From contig NZ_LT629693.1 in NCBI RefSeq assembly GCF_900099825.1, forward strand, positions 2,790,001 through 2,854,000: a stretch of 64,000 nt of DNA, written 5' to 3'. Of the stretch, positions 56,859-64,000 are shown in pieces (the first letter of the stretch is position 1; every line of letters begins with the position of its first letter). Made by a program: the position numbers and the translations under genes. The stretch comes from Bradyrhizobium ottawaense (lineage in GTDB: Bacteria > Pseudomonadota > Alphaproteobacteria > Rhizobiales > Xanthobacteraceae). The notes under the pieces were generated by a model, which saw nothing but the letters and a program-made list of their open reading frames with translations, searched no databases and was not told where the DNA came from.

Positions 56859-58001
56859 ATGACCGAACGTATTCAGGAATTCCTGCGCAACCGCCGCAGC
56901 GAGGGCCAGGACACCGAGCCGTGCCTCGTGGTCGACCTCGAAGTCGTGCGCGACAACTACCAGACCTTCTCGAAGGCCCTGCCGGACAGCCGCGTGTTCT
57001 ACGCGGTGAAGGCAAATCCGTCGCCCGAAGTGCTGTCGCTCCTGGCCTCGATGGGCTCGTGCTTCGACACCGCAACCGTGGCCGAAATCGAAATGGCGCT
57101 GGCTGCCGGTGCGACGGCGGACCGCATCTCCTATGGCAATACGATCAAGAAGGAGCGCGACATCGCGCGCGCCTTCGCGCTCGGCATTCGCCTGTTTGCG
57201 GTCGACTGCGCCGCCGAAGTCGAAAAGATCGCCCGGGCTGCCCCCGGCTCAAAAGTGTTCTGCCGCATTCTCTATGATTGCGCAGGCGCCGAATGGCCGC
57301 TGTCGCGCAAGTTCGGTTGCGATCCGGAGATGGCGGTCGATGTGCTCGACCTCGCCAAGCGTCTGGGCCTGGAACCGTGCGGGATCTCGTTCCACGTCGG
57401 CTCGCAGCAGCGCAAGGTGAAGGCGTGGGACCGTGCGCTGTCGATGGCCTCGACGGTGTTCCGTGACTGCGCGGAGCGCGGGATCAACCTGTCCATGGTC
57501 AACATGGGCGGCGGATTCCCGACCAAGTACCTCAAGGACGTTCCTCCGGTCGTGCAATACGGCCGGTCGATCTTCCGTGCGCTGCGCAAGCACTTCGGCA
57601 ACCAGATCCCGGAAACCATCATCGAGCCGGGCCGCGGCATGGTCGGCAATGCCGGCATCATCGAGACCGAAGTCGTCCTGATCTCCAGGAAGAGCGACGA
57701 GGACGAGGTGCGCTGGGTGTATCTCGACATCGGCAAGTTCGGCGGTCTCGCCGAGACGATGGACGAGTCGATCCGTTACGCCATCCGCACCCCGCATGAC
57801 GGCGCGGAGATGACGCCGTGCGTGCTCGCAGGTCCAACCTGCGATTCCGCCGACGTGCTGTACGAGAAGATGCCGTATCCGCTCCCGGTAACGCTCGAGA
57901 TCGGCGACAAGCTGCTGATCGAAGGCACCGGGGCCTATACGTCGACCTACTCGTCGGTCGCGTTCAATGGCATCCCGCCGCTGCGGACCTACCACATCTG
58001 A
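56859..58001 (+). CDS. Ornithine (or lysine/ornithine) decarboxylase, fold-type III
   Basis: A 380-residue PLP enzyme of the alanine-racemase-fold group IV. The cofactor Lys51 is in FYAVKANPSPE, HVGSQQ contacts the ring, GGGFP and EPGRGMVG bind the phosphate, and GPTCDSADVLYE holds the catalytic Cys and Asp of the dimer interface. It makes putrescine from ornithine (and perhaps cadaverine from lysine). With homospermidine synthase 2.1 kb downstream it starts the rhizobial sym-homospermidine route. GGGAG precedes the ATG. Confidence 0.93.
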   Translation: MTERIQEFLRNRRSEGQDTEPCLVVDLEVVRDNYQTFSKALPDSRVFYAVKANPSPEVLSLLASMGSCFDTATVAEIEMALAAGATADRISYGNTIKKERDIARAFALGIRLFAVDCAAEVEKIARAAPGSKVFCRILYDCAGAEWPLSRKFGCDPEMAVDVLDLAKRLGLEPCGISFHVGSQQRKVKAWDRALSMASTVFRDCAERGINLSMVNMGGGFPTKYLKDVPPVVQYGRSIFRALRKHFGNQIPETIIEPGRGMVGNAGIIETEVVLISRKSDEDEVRWVYLDIGKFGGLAETMDESIRYAIRTPHDGAEMTPCVLAGPTCDSADVLYEKMPYPLPVTLEIGDKLLIEGTGAYTSTYSSVAFNGIPPLRTYHI

Positions 58002-58010
58002 GCGTTCTTA

Positions 58011-58154
58011 CCTCTCCCGCTTGCGGGGGTCGAGACGAGCGAAGCTCGCTCTTAGGTCGGCGCGAAGCGCCGGGTGGGGGAAACTCTCTCCACACGAGCG
58101 GTCGGAATCGTGGTGACACCCCCACCCCAGCCCTCCCCCGCAAGCGGGAGAGGG
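58011..58154. repeat. Palindromic intergenic repeat, CCTCTCCCGCTTGCG family
   Basis: CCTCTCCCGCTTGCGGGGGT opens and TCCCCCGCAAGCGGGAGAGG closes the element, with TGGGGGAAA and ACCCCCACCCC inside. It starts nine bases after the ornithine decarboxylase stop. Confidence 0.8.
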
Positions 58155-58261
58155 AGCAAGAAAACGAGGAGCCGCTGCGCCGGCTCCCACCCCCGCTTTT
58201 GCGAATTTTCGAAACAACGCTCCGCGTCCTGACTGGCCGTTGGAGTGGAGACTGACGTGCC

Positions 58262-58864
58262 ATGACTGCTTTGCGGAAGACCACCATCGCCCTCACCTCC
58301 GATGCCGCTCCGTTCGCGATCCGTGCGGAGCGTTCCTCGGACGTTGTTGCGCGCGAAGCGCTGCTGGATGCCTGCTTTGGCGACAATCGCCTTAATCGCA
58401 CCTGCCAGCGCCTGCGTGACGAACGTGCGCCCGCCGAAGGCCTTGCCTTGTCGGCCACGGCGCGAGGCCGCCTGGTGGGCACCGTGCGGTTGTGGCACGT
58501 CAGCGTCGGCGGCAAGCCGGCGCTCATGCTCGGCCCGCTCGCGGTAGAGGCATCCTCCCGCAAGTTCGGTGCTGGGGCTGCGCTGATGGACCACGCGCTC
58601 GCGGCGGCGAAGGCGCGTGGCCATCGCGCGGTCATTCTGCTCGGCGACGCACCCTACTACATCAGGTTCGGCTTCTCGGGCGCCAAGACCGGAGAGCTCT
58701 TGCTGCCCGGTCCGTTCGAGCGCGACCGGCTGCTCGGCCTCGAACTCTCCGAAGGCGCGCTCGACGGCGCCTGGGGCATGATCACAGCGACCGGCGCGCC
58801 GGAGCTGAAATCCCGGACCGTTCGCGCCCGCAAGGCGCTGCAGCCGGTGCCGCACGCCGCCTGA
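58262..58864 (+). CDS. GNAT-family N-acetyltransferase
   Basis: A 200-residue acetyltransferase. The acetyl-CoA loop is seen in LGPLAVEASSRKFGAGAALMDHALAAAKARG, preceded by VGTVRLWHVSVGG and followed by ILLGDAPYYIRFGFSGA, the YhbS-like pattern. It acetylates an amine; being next to polyamine genes makes a polyamine or its precursor a reasonable guess, not a demonstrated one. Length is slightly above the family's usual, with an extra N-terminal segment and a basic C-terminal tail. Confidence 0.88.
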   Translation: MTALRKTTIALTSDAAPFAIRAERSSDVVAREALLDACFGDNRLNRTCQRLRDERAPAEGLALSATARGRLVGTVRLWHVSVGGKPALMLGPLAVEASSRKFGAGAALMDHALAAAKARGHRAVILLGDAPYYIRFGFSGAKTGELLLPGPFERDRLLGLELSEGALDGAWGMITATGAPELKSRTVRARKALQPVPHAA

Positions 58865-58948
58865 CGCGGGGTTGCGCGATCAGGGAAAAAACCCTTAAAC
58901 CGCACCATCTCAGCTTTTTTTTGGATCATTCACCGGATCGAGGTCCCG

Positions 58949-59335
58949 ATGCCCCGACACCTGATTTCCACCGGCTCGCCGCTTGAGAAGACCGTCGGCT
59001 ACAGCCGCGCCGTGATCGACGGCGATTTCGCCTTCGTCGCCGGCACCACCGGCTACGACTACACCAGCATGACGATGCCGGCCGACGTCGCAAGCCAGTC
59101 ACGGAATTGCTTCAAGACCATCGGGGCCGCCCTCAAGGAAGGCGGCTTCGCGATGGCCGACATCGTCCGCGCGACCTACTACGTCACCGACGCTGAGTAT
59201 ATCGATGCCCACTTCGCGGTCTGCGGCGAAGTGCTCGGCGACATCCGCCCCGCCGCGACGCTGCTGGTGGTCACCGCCCTCGCCAAACCCGAGATGAAGG
59301 TCGAGATCGAAGTGACCGCCAAGCGCCGCACCTGA
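58949..59335 (+). CDS. RidA/YjgF-family protein
   Basis: A 128-residue protein of the chorismate-mutase-like trimer fold. The conserved Arg lies in IRPAATLLVV, near the C-terminal third, as in active RidA enamine/imine deaminases, and the N-terminal GYSRAVIDGDFAFVAGTTG is the usual core. It removes reactive 2-aminoacrylate-type imines formed by PLP enzymes. Its place after a PLP decarboxylase and a GNAT gene fits that scavenging role. It is 84 bases after the GNAT gene. Confidence 0.9.
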   Translation: MPRHLISTGSPLEKTVGYSRAVIDGDFAFVAGTTGYDYTSMTMPADVASQSRNCFKTIGAALKEGGFAMADIVRATYYVTDAEYIDAHFAVCGEVLGDIRPAATLLVVTALAKPEMKVEIEVTAKRRT

Positions 59336-59394
59336 AACCCGCCGGCCGCGGCTGCCGGCCTGTTACGCGACCGAATACCACATCGTCCCGCCGG

Positions 59395-59537
59395 TTGACT
59401 TTGCCGGCAACGCACCTAGGTTCAAGGCATCATGATGAGCCTGCATAGCAAACGATTGTTGCTGCGCGCCGGTCACCTTCTCGCAGGAAGGTAGCCCGGA
59501 CGGAGAGCCTTGCCCCGTCCGGGTTCGATTGCCTGCG
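59395..59537 (+). promoter_or_regulatory. Possible leader unit: promoter, 20-codon open frame and strong hairpin upstream of the Rnk-like gene
   Basis: TTGACT (59395-59400) and TAGGTT (59417-59422) are 16 bases apart. AAGG then precedes a 20-codon frame at 59432-59494 rich in Leu and Arg (start MMSLHSKRLLL). Directly after its stop, CCCGGACGG (59495-59503) pairs with CCGTCCGGG (59515-59523), and an outer CGCAGG/CCTGCG pair (59482-59487, 59532-59537) extends the stem. It resembles a leader-peptide attenuator but lacks a T-run; a repeat fragment is the alternative. Confidence 0.35.
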
Positions 59538-59623
59538 ATTTAAACTCCCCGCAACGTCACATTTGTCCAGTATTGATCGCTTCATGCCGCCGGCATGGCG
59601 CGTCCGAATAACCGTGAAAAACC

Positions 59624-60028
59624 ATGACCCATTTGCCTCGCACACAGCTTCCTCCCATCAAGATCCGACAGGCGGACCGCGAACGGCTCGGCCATCTCGC
59701 CGACGCTTCCGCCGAGACCTTTCCGGCCACGGCCGAATTCCTGGCCCGCGAAATCGAACGCGCGACGGTCGTTCCCGATACGGCGCCGCTGGTCGGAATC
59801 GTCGGAATGGAATCCGAAGTGACTTTCAGGGACGACGCGACCGGCTTGCAGAAGCAGGTCAGGCTGGTCTATCCGAACGCGGCTGACATCGACGCCGGCC
59901 GCGTCTCGGTTCTGACCCCGATCGGCGCCGCGCTGATCGGGCTGTCGGCCGGACAGGCCATCAGCTTCGAAACGCCGTCGGGCGAACAGAGATCGCTCAC
60001 CGTCCTGGACGTTCGCGGACCCAATTGA
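59624..60028 (+). CDS. Rnk-like nucleoside diphosphate kinase regulator (GreA/GreB C-terminal domain)
   Basis: A 134-residue protein with a helical N-terminus and a C-terminal GreA/GreB-type FKBP-like domain. The block GMESEVTFRDDATGLQKQVRLVYPNAADIDAGRVSVLTPIGAALIGLSAGQAISF matches Rnk and GreA tails. Lacking the GreA coiled-coil toe, it would bind RNA polymerase without stimulating cleavage. Rnk of other bacteria affects nucleotide pools. It lies between RidA and homospermidine synthase genes in the same direction. Confidence 0.88.
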   Translation: MTHLPRTQLPPIKIRQADRERLGHLADASAETFPATAEFLAREIERATVVPDTAPLVGIVGMESEVTFRDDATGLQKQVRLVYPNAADIDAGRVSVLTPIGAALIGLSAGQAISFETPSGEQRSLTVLDVRGPN

Positions 60029-60124
60029 CCGCCTGACACCGATCGGCAACGATCACCCCAGCCACTGCAACCCAGCATTCCCTGAACGCGCGTTTTGCGC
60101 GTTCGCATTCTCTCCCGGAGTCCA

Positions 60125-61579
60125 ATGCCAATGTCCGCTTCCCCCGCATCGCAGATCTACGCGAAGATTACCGGCCCCATTGTCATGATCGGGTTCGGCT
60201 CGATCGGCAAAGGCACATTGCCGATGATCGAGCGGCATCTCGATTACGACAAGTCGCGCATCACCGTGATCGATCCCAAGGACGAGGGCCGCAAGGCACA
60301 TTGCGAGAAGCACAATGTAAGATTCATCCAGCAGGGCGTGACCAGGGACAATTATCGCGACTTGCTTGCCCCGCTGCTCACTGAAGGCGGCGGCCAGGGT
60401 TTTTGCGTCAATCTCTCGGTCGATACCGGCTCTACCGACATCATGGAACTCTGCAACGAACTCGGCGCTCTTTATATCGACACTGTCAACGAGCCCTGGC
60501 TCGGCTTCTATTTCGATTCTTCGAAGGGCCCGGAAGCACGCTCCAACTACGCGCTTCGCGAAGTGACGCTGGCCGCCAAGAAGGCGCGCCCCGCGGGCTC
60601 GACGACGGCCGTCTCCTGCTGTGGCGCCAATCCCGGCATGGTCTCCTTTTTCGTCAAGCAGGCGCTACTCAATGTCGCCGCTGATCTGAAGCTCAATGCC
60701 CCCAAGCCGAAGACCAAAGCCGAATGGGCGGACTTGATGCGGCAGGCTGGCGTCAAGGGCATCCACATCGCCGAACGCGACACCCAGCGCTCCAAGTCGC
60801 CGAAAGAGCCGGACGTATTCGTCAACACCTGGTCGGTGGAAGGTTTCCTGTCGGAAGGCGTGCAGCCGTCCGAACTCGGTTGGGGCACCCATGAAAAATG
60901 GATGCCCGAGAATGCGCATACCCACGAAGCTGGCTGCGGCGCCGCCATCTATCTCATGCAGCCCGGCGCCAACACGCGCGTGCGCACCTGGTGCCCGACC
61001 CGCGGCGCGCAGTATGGCTTCCTCGTCACCCACAACGAGTCGATCTCGATCTCCGACTACTTCACGGTGCGTGACGCATCGGGCACGGCGATCTATCGGC
61101 CGACCTGCCACTATGCCTATCATCCGGCTGACGATGCCGTGCTGTCGCTGCATGAAATGTTCGGCCGCGCAGCGAAGATGCAGGAAAAGCACCACATCCT
61201 CGATGAGAACGAAATCGTCGACGGCATCGACGAACTCGGCGTGCTGCTGTTCGGCCATGACAACAATGCCTACTGGTACGGCTCGCAGCTCTCCATCGAA
61301 GAGACCCGCAAACTCGCGCCCTATCAGAACGCCACCGGCCTGCAAGTGACCTCCGCCGTGCTCGGCGGCATGGTGTGGGCGCTGGAAAACCCGAACGAAG
61401 GCATCGTCGAAGCCGACGAGATGGATTTCGATCGTCTGCTGGAAATCCAGATGCCGTATCTCGGCCCGGTGAAGGGCTATTACACCGACTGGACGCCGCT
61501 CAAAGACCGGCCCGGCCTGTTCCCGGAAGACATCGACACCTCGGACCCCTGGCAGTTCCGCAACGTGCTGGTGCGCTGA
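60125..61579 (+). CDS. hss: Homospermidine synthase
   Basis: A 484-residue NAD-dependent enzyme that joins two putrescines, or putrescine and spermidine, to sym-homospermidine, the main polyamine of rhizobia. The dinucleotide motif is MIGFGSIGKGTLPMI near residue 25, and the conserved VNLSVDTGSTDIMELC, YIDTVNEPWLGFY and CCGANPGMVSFFVKQAL blocks are all present. GGAG stands four bases before ATG 60125 and ten before ATG 60131; either may be used. Substrate comes from the ornithine decarboxylase encoded upstream. Confidence 0.95.
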   Translation: MPMSASPASQIYAKITGPIVMIGFGSIGKGTLPMIERHLDYDKSRITVIDPKDEGRKAHCEKHNVRFIQQGVTRDNYRDLLAPLLTEGGGQGFCVNLSVDTGSTDIMELCNELGALYIDTVNEPWLGFYFDSSKGPEARSNYALREVTLAAKKARPAGSTTAVSCCGANPGMVSFFVKQALLNVAADLKLNAPKPKTKAEWADLMRQAGVKGIHIAERDTQRSKSPKEPDVFVNTWSVEGFLSEGVQPSELGWGTHEKWMPENAHTHEAGCGAAIYLMQPGANTRVRTWCPTRGAQYGFLVTHNESISISDYFTVRDASGTAIYRPTCHYAYHPADDAVLSLHEMFGRAAKMQEKHHILDENEIVDGIDELGVLLFGHDNNAYWYGSQLSIEETRKLAPYQNATGLQVTSAVLGGMVWALENPNEGIVEADEMDFDRLLEIQMPYLGPVKGYYTDWTPLKDRPGLFPEDIDTSDPWQFRNVLVR

Positions 61580-61596
61580 GCAAGCGGCACCGTCCC

Positions 61597-61622
61597 GGCT
61601 CTGCACCACAGGGTGCAGAGCC
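61597..61622. terminator. Hairpin after homospermidine synthase gene
   Basis: GGCTCTGCACC and GGTGCAGAGCC pair perfectly over a four-base loop, 18 bases after the hss stop. It lacks a T-run, so it is a weak or Rho-assisted terminator candidate. Confidence 0.55.
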
Positions 61623-61774
61623 CGAAACGGTAGAACTACTACCCATCCGGGTATGCAACCCGTCGTAACGTTCGCTTAATCCAATCGCGCGATCCTGAGG
61701 CGTAAATTTTCGCGAAGGCCCGGGCGATCGCCGCAGCTTTTTTCAGCGACGGTTCCCCAGGCGGAACCGCCCGC

Positions 61775-61996
61775 ATGCGCTCCATCGTCTTCATTGTCCT
61801 GTCCGCGGCAGCACTGGCTTCATGCAAGCCCGAGAACAGCAGCGATTTCACGGGTTCGATCGACAGCTGCACGCGGCAGCTTTACAGCGCCTACAATCCC
61901 AAGGACATGAAGCAGTGCGTCGCGGTGTGCATCGCCTGCGAGCGCGGCGTGACCACGACCTGCTCGACCTCGTGCACGCTGAAGGGCGCGCACTGA
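61775..61996 (+). CDS. Small cysteine-rich lipoprotein
   Basis: A 73-residue exported protein. The N-terminal MRSIVFIVLSAAALASC ends in a lipobox, with Cys17 as the predicted lipid-anchored residue. The mature part is only 56 residues but has six more cysteines (32, 48, 52, 55, 63, 67), including CVAVCIAC and CSTSC clusters, enough for three disulfides or for metal binding. I do not recognise a family. It is a single gene between homospermidine synthase and the convergent acetoacetate decarboxylase gene. Confidence 0.7.
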   Translation: MRSIVFIVLSAAALASCKPENSSDFTGSIDSCTRQLYSAYNPKDMKQCVAVCIACERGVTTTCSTSCTLKGAH

Positions 61997-62005
61997 AGAG
62001 GGGTT

Positions 62006-62086
62006 GTCATTCCGGGGCGCGTCGAAGACGCGAACCCGGAATCTCGAGATTCCGGGTCTGGTGCTAACGCACCATCCCGGAATGAC
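62006..62086. repeat. Palindromic intergenic repeat, GTCATTCCGGGG family
   Basis: GTCATTCCGGGGCGC at the left is partly complementary to ATCCCGGAATGAC at the right, and CCCGGAATCTCGAGATTCCG is itself a perfect inner palindrome. It lies between two convergent genes. Confidence 0.8.
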
Positions 62087-62091
62087 GTTCG

Positions 62092-62832
62092 TCACTTCGC
62101 CAGATAATCGAAATCGACCGTCCCGAGGCCGAGCGTCAGGTCGGCCTTGAAATGCGTCGCTGAAACCACTTCGCGCACCGGCAGCCGGGCGACGTCGGCC
62201 AGCGCATGCGGAAACAGGCCGAGCGCGCCCGGCCCGGTCCACGCCTCCTTCAGCGTGATGTCCTCGAGATAATAGCGCACCAGTTCACAGATCCGCGGAC
62301 TGCCGTCGACATGCGGGATGATCTTCAGCATGAAGTTCGGCGCCTTCATCGACTTCAGCACCGCGTCGTGGTCGATCTCGCGGTGCTTGTAGCCCATGGT
62401 GGCCGAGGCGCAGAGCACCGAGCCGTAATGCAGCGTGCCGACCAGCACGTCGCTCTCGACCGCGATCTTCGGCGACGCCAGTTTCTTCGGAAAGCCCCAG
62501 AGCTCGCGGCCGCCGGCAATCGGTGCTTCGTCGTCCAGATACATCGAATGGACGTAGCCACCGTCCTCGCCCTTGTAACGCACAGGGATCACCTGCCCGG
62601 TTTCGGTGTAGTCGCCGAAGCCGGTCGAGTCGGGCATGCGGATGAACTCGTACTTGACCAGCGGCTCGGCGATTTCGAGCGGTTCCGGCACCACGGCGGC
62701 CAGCGCCTCCGGATCGGTGCGATAGGTGATGATGAAATATTCGCGGTTGAAGAAGCGATAGGGCGCCGGCGGAAACGCCGGGTTGGTCAGCGGCATCGAA
62801 TAAGCGTTTCGCCTGACGTCGTCGATCTTCAT
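62092..62832 (-). CDS. adc: Acetoacetate decarboxylase
   Basis: A 246-residue enzyme that decarboxylates acetoacetate to acetone through a Schiff base. The catalytic Lys116 lies in [16 protein letters not shown], with the neighbouring Lys117 that lowers its pKa. Other conserved stretches are [17 protein letters not shown] and [19 protein letters not shown]. Family length is standard. It is a single gene; a role in ketone-body or branched-chain catabolism is possible, but a relative acting on another 3-oxo acid cannot be ruled out. Confidence 0.93.
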   Translation of the reverse strand: MKIDDVRRNAYSMPLTNPAFPPAPYRFFNREYFIITYRTDPEALAAVVPEPLEIAEPLVKYEFIRMPDSTGFGDYTETGQVIPVRYKGEDGGYVHSMYLDDEAPIAGGRELWGFPKKLASPKIAVESDVLVGTLHYGSVLCASATMGYKHREIDHDAVLKSMKAPNFMLKIIPHVDGSPRICELVRYYLEDITLKEAWTGPGALGLFPHALADVARLPVREVVSATHFKADLTLGLGTVDFDYLAK

Positions 62833-62961
62833 TGCTGCCTCGTTGGTCGCCTGCGCTGCGCGCGATGAGGCGATTATGGAGCAACTGATGGCGGCAGGCG
62901 AGGCTGTAAAACCGGCAGACGATCAAATCATCGCCAGCCATTCATGACGCTGTCACACCGG

Positions 62962-63699
62962 TCAGGCGACGCCGCCGAGATAGAGCCGCTTGACGATGTC
63001 GTTGGCCTTCAACTCGTCGACCGAACGGGCCGCCACCGCGATCTCGCCATGGACGATGATGTAGCCACGGTCGGCGATCCGGATGGCCTGATTGAAATTC
63101 TGCTCCGCCATCAGCACCGTCAGGCCGACCCGCGCCTTGAGTTCGCCGATCTTGGCGATGGTCTGCGACACCAGAAGCGGCGACAGCCCGACCGACGGTT
63201 CGTCGATCAGCAACAGCCGCGGCGACGACATCAGCGCGCGTGCGATCGCCAGCATCTGCTGCTGGCCGCCGGACATGGTGCCGGCGAGCTGGTTGGCGCG
63301 CTCCTTCAGCACCGGAAAGGTCTCGAAGGCGAGCGCGAGGTTGCGGTCGATGGCGCTGCGGGCGAGCTTGCGGAAGGCGCCGAGCATCAGATTTTCCGTG
63401 ACCGTCAGTTTTGGAAACAGCCGCCGCCCCTCGGGCACCAGCGCCACGCCGAGATCGACGATCTCTTCGGTGGAGAGTTTGGTCAGGTCATGCGCCGCGC
63501 CGTCGATGGTCAGCGTAATAGTGCCGTGCTCCGGGCGAACCAGGCCCATGACGCACTTCATCAGCGTGCTCTTGCCGTTGCCGTTGGTGCCGAGCAGCGC
63601 CACGGTCTCGCCGGCCTCGACACCGAGCGTGACACCGCGCAGCGCCTTGACGGCGCCGTAGCCGGCATGGAGGCCGTCGATGGCGAGGCTAAGTGCCAA
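62962..63699 (-). CDS. livF: Branched-chain amino-acid-type ABC transporter ATPase LivF
   Basis: A 245-residue ATPase. Walker A is LLGTNGNGKSTLM, with an Asn where the family often has Ala or Gly. The LivF signature MSGGQQQMLAIARALMSSPRLLLIDEPSVGLSPL is intact. Its start overlaps the end of livG by 11 bases, so the two are translationally coupled. It is the last gene of a liv-type operon that extends beyond the window. The cargo may be branched-chain amino acids or related organic acids. Confidence 0.93.
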   Translation of the reverse strand: MALSLAIDGLHAGYGAVKALRGVTLGVEAGETVALLGTNGNGKSTLMKCVMGLVRPEHGTITLTIDGAAHDLTKLSTEEIVDLGVALVPEGRRLFPKLTVTENLMLGAFRKLARSAIDRNLALAFETFPVLKERANQLAGTMSGGQQQMLAIARALMSSPRLLLIDEPSVGLSPLLVSQTIAKIGELKARVGLTVLMAEQNFNQAIRIADRGYIIVHGEIAVAARSVDELKANDIVKRLYLGGVA

Positions 63700-64000
63700 G
63701 GTAGGCCTCCTGCACCCGCTTGTTCGCCATCACCTCGTCCGGCGCGCCGAGGGCGATGATCCGGCCGGCATCGAGGCACATCATCCGCTTCGAAAACCGC
63801 ATCACCGCCTGCATGATGTGCTCGATCATGATGATGGTGATGTCCTCGTCGCCGAGGCTGATCAGGAGGTCGAGCACCTCGTCGACCTCGGAATGGGACA
63901 GCCCGGCCATCGCTTCGTCGGAAATCAGGAGTTTCGGGCGCATCGCCATGGCGCGCGCCAACTCCATCTTGCGCAACTCCACCTGGCTCAGCGTATCGGT
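63689..64000 (-). CDS. livG: Branched-chain amino-acid-type ABC transporter ATPase LivG, C-terminal fragment
   Basis: The last 103 codons are present; the N-terminus lies beyond the window. The ABC signature reads LSQVELRKMELARAMA instead of the usual LSxGxxRxxE pattern, losing the conserved Gly, and Walker B reads KLLISDEAMAGLSHSE, with Ala-Met where Pro-x is normal but the catalytic Glu kept. The helix MIEHIMQAVMRFSKRM and the C-terminal AYLG ending are those of LivG. It partners LivF as the second nucleotide-binding subunit. Confidence 0.85.
   Translation of the reverse strand, partial: TDTLSQVELRKMELARAMAMRPKLLISDEAMAGLSHSEVDEVLDLLISLGDEDITIIMIEHIMQAVMRFSKRMMCLDAGRIIALGAPDEVMANKRVQEAYLGT

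Overview
The window reads as a chromosomal segment of a high-GC alphaproteobacterium of the Bradyrhizobium/Rhodopseudomonas lineage (order Hyphomicrobiales). This rests on a CpdR response regulator, homospermidine synthase with a group IV ornithine decarboxylase, a ChvE/GguA/GguB sugar transporter, a small heat-shock gene behind a ROSE-type leader, and many copies of the palindromic intergenic repeats I associate with these genomes. Genus is an inference from gene content and repeat style. I see no insertion sequence, prophage or CRISPR array.

Left part (1-16 kb): the tail of a flavin monooxygenase, then single genes and short operons for oxidative catabolism. These are a benzoylformate-decarboxylase-like TPP enzyme, a GFA-fold protein, an Old Yellow Enzyme opposite a ModE-like regulator, an aldehyde dehydrogenase, an SDR, and a minus-strand run of quinone oxidoreductase, Rieske protein and two ACMSD-like amidohydrolases. 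A branched-chain-type binding protein is coupled to a KstD/fumarate-reductase-like flavoprotein. The substrate is not visible from sequence.

Middle part (16-32 kb): a complete chvE-gguA-gguB sugar ABC transporter, tRNA-Val(GAC), cpdR opposite N-formylglutamate amidohydrolase, a strong candidate small RNA with anti-Shine-Dalgarno motifs (minus strand, about 21988-22079), histidinol-phosphatase, an orphan tripartite-tricarboxylate binding protein next to a LysR regulator and a TauE/SafE permease, a LysE exporter, a cyclase-TolB-TPR protein, a lysophospholipase-like hydrolase and an Hsp20 gene with a sigma-32-like promoter and RNA thermometer.

Right part (32-64 kb): gltB-gltD (glutamate synthase) behind a good sigma-54 promoter; a NitT/TauT-type ABC transporter; an outer-membrane beta-barrel; kdsD; a carboxymuconolactone-decarboxylase-like gene opposite an HxlR-like regulator with a tandem palindromic operator; nfeD and a stomatin-like SPFH gene; hemH; MAPEG; a tenA-thioesterase pair; a DUF1007-NicO nickel/cobalt pair; an M3 peptidase; and a polyamine neighbourhood (ornithine decarboxylase with a long leader, GNAT, RidA, Rnk-like, homospermidine synthase). 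It ends with acetoacetate decarboxylase and the start of a branched-chain amino-acid transporter (livF, partial livG).

The spacers are unusual. At least ten families of palindromic repeats, about 25 copies in all, fill most gene junctions. In addition, two diverged copies of a roughly 475-bp non-coding repeat lie about 49 kb apart in the same orientation.
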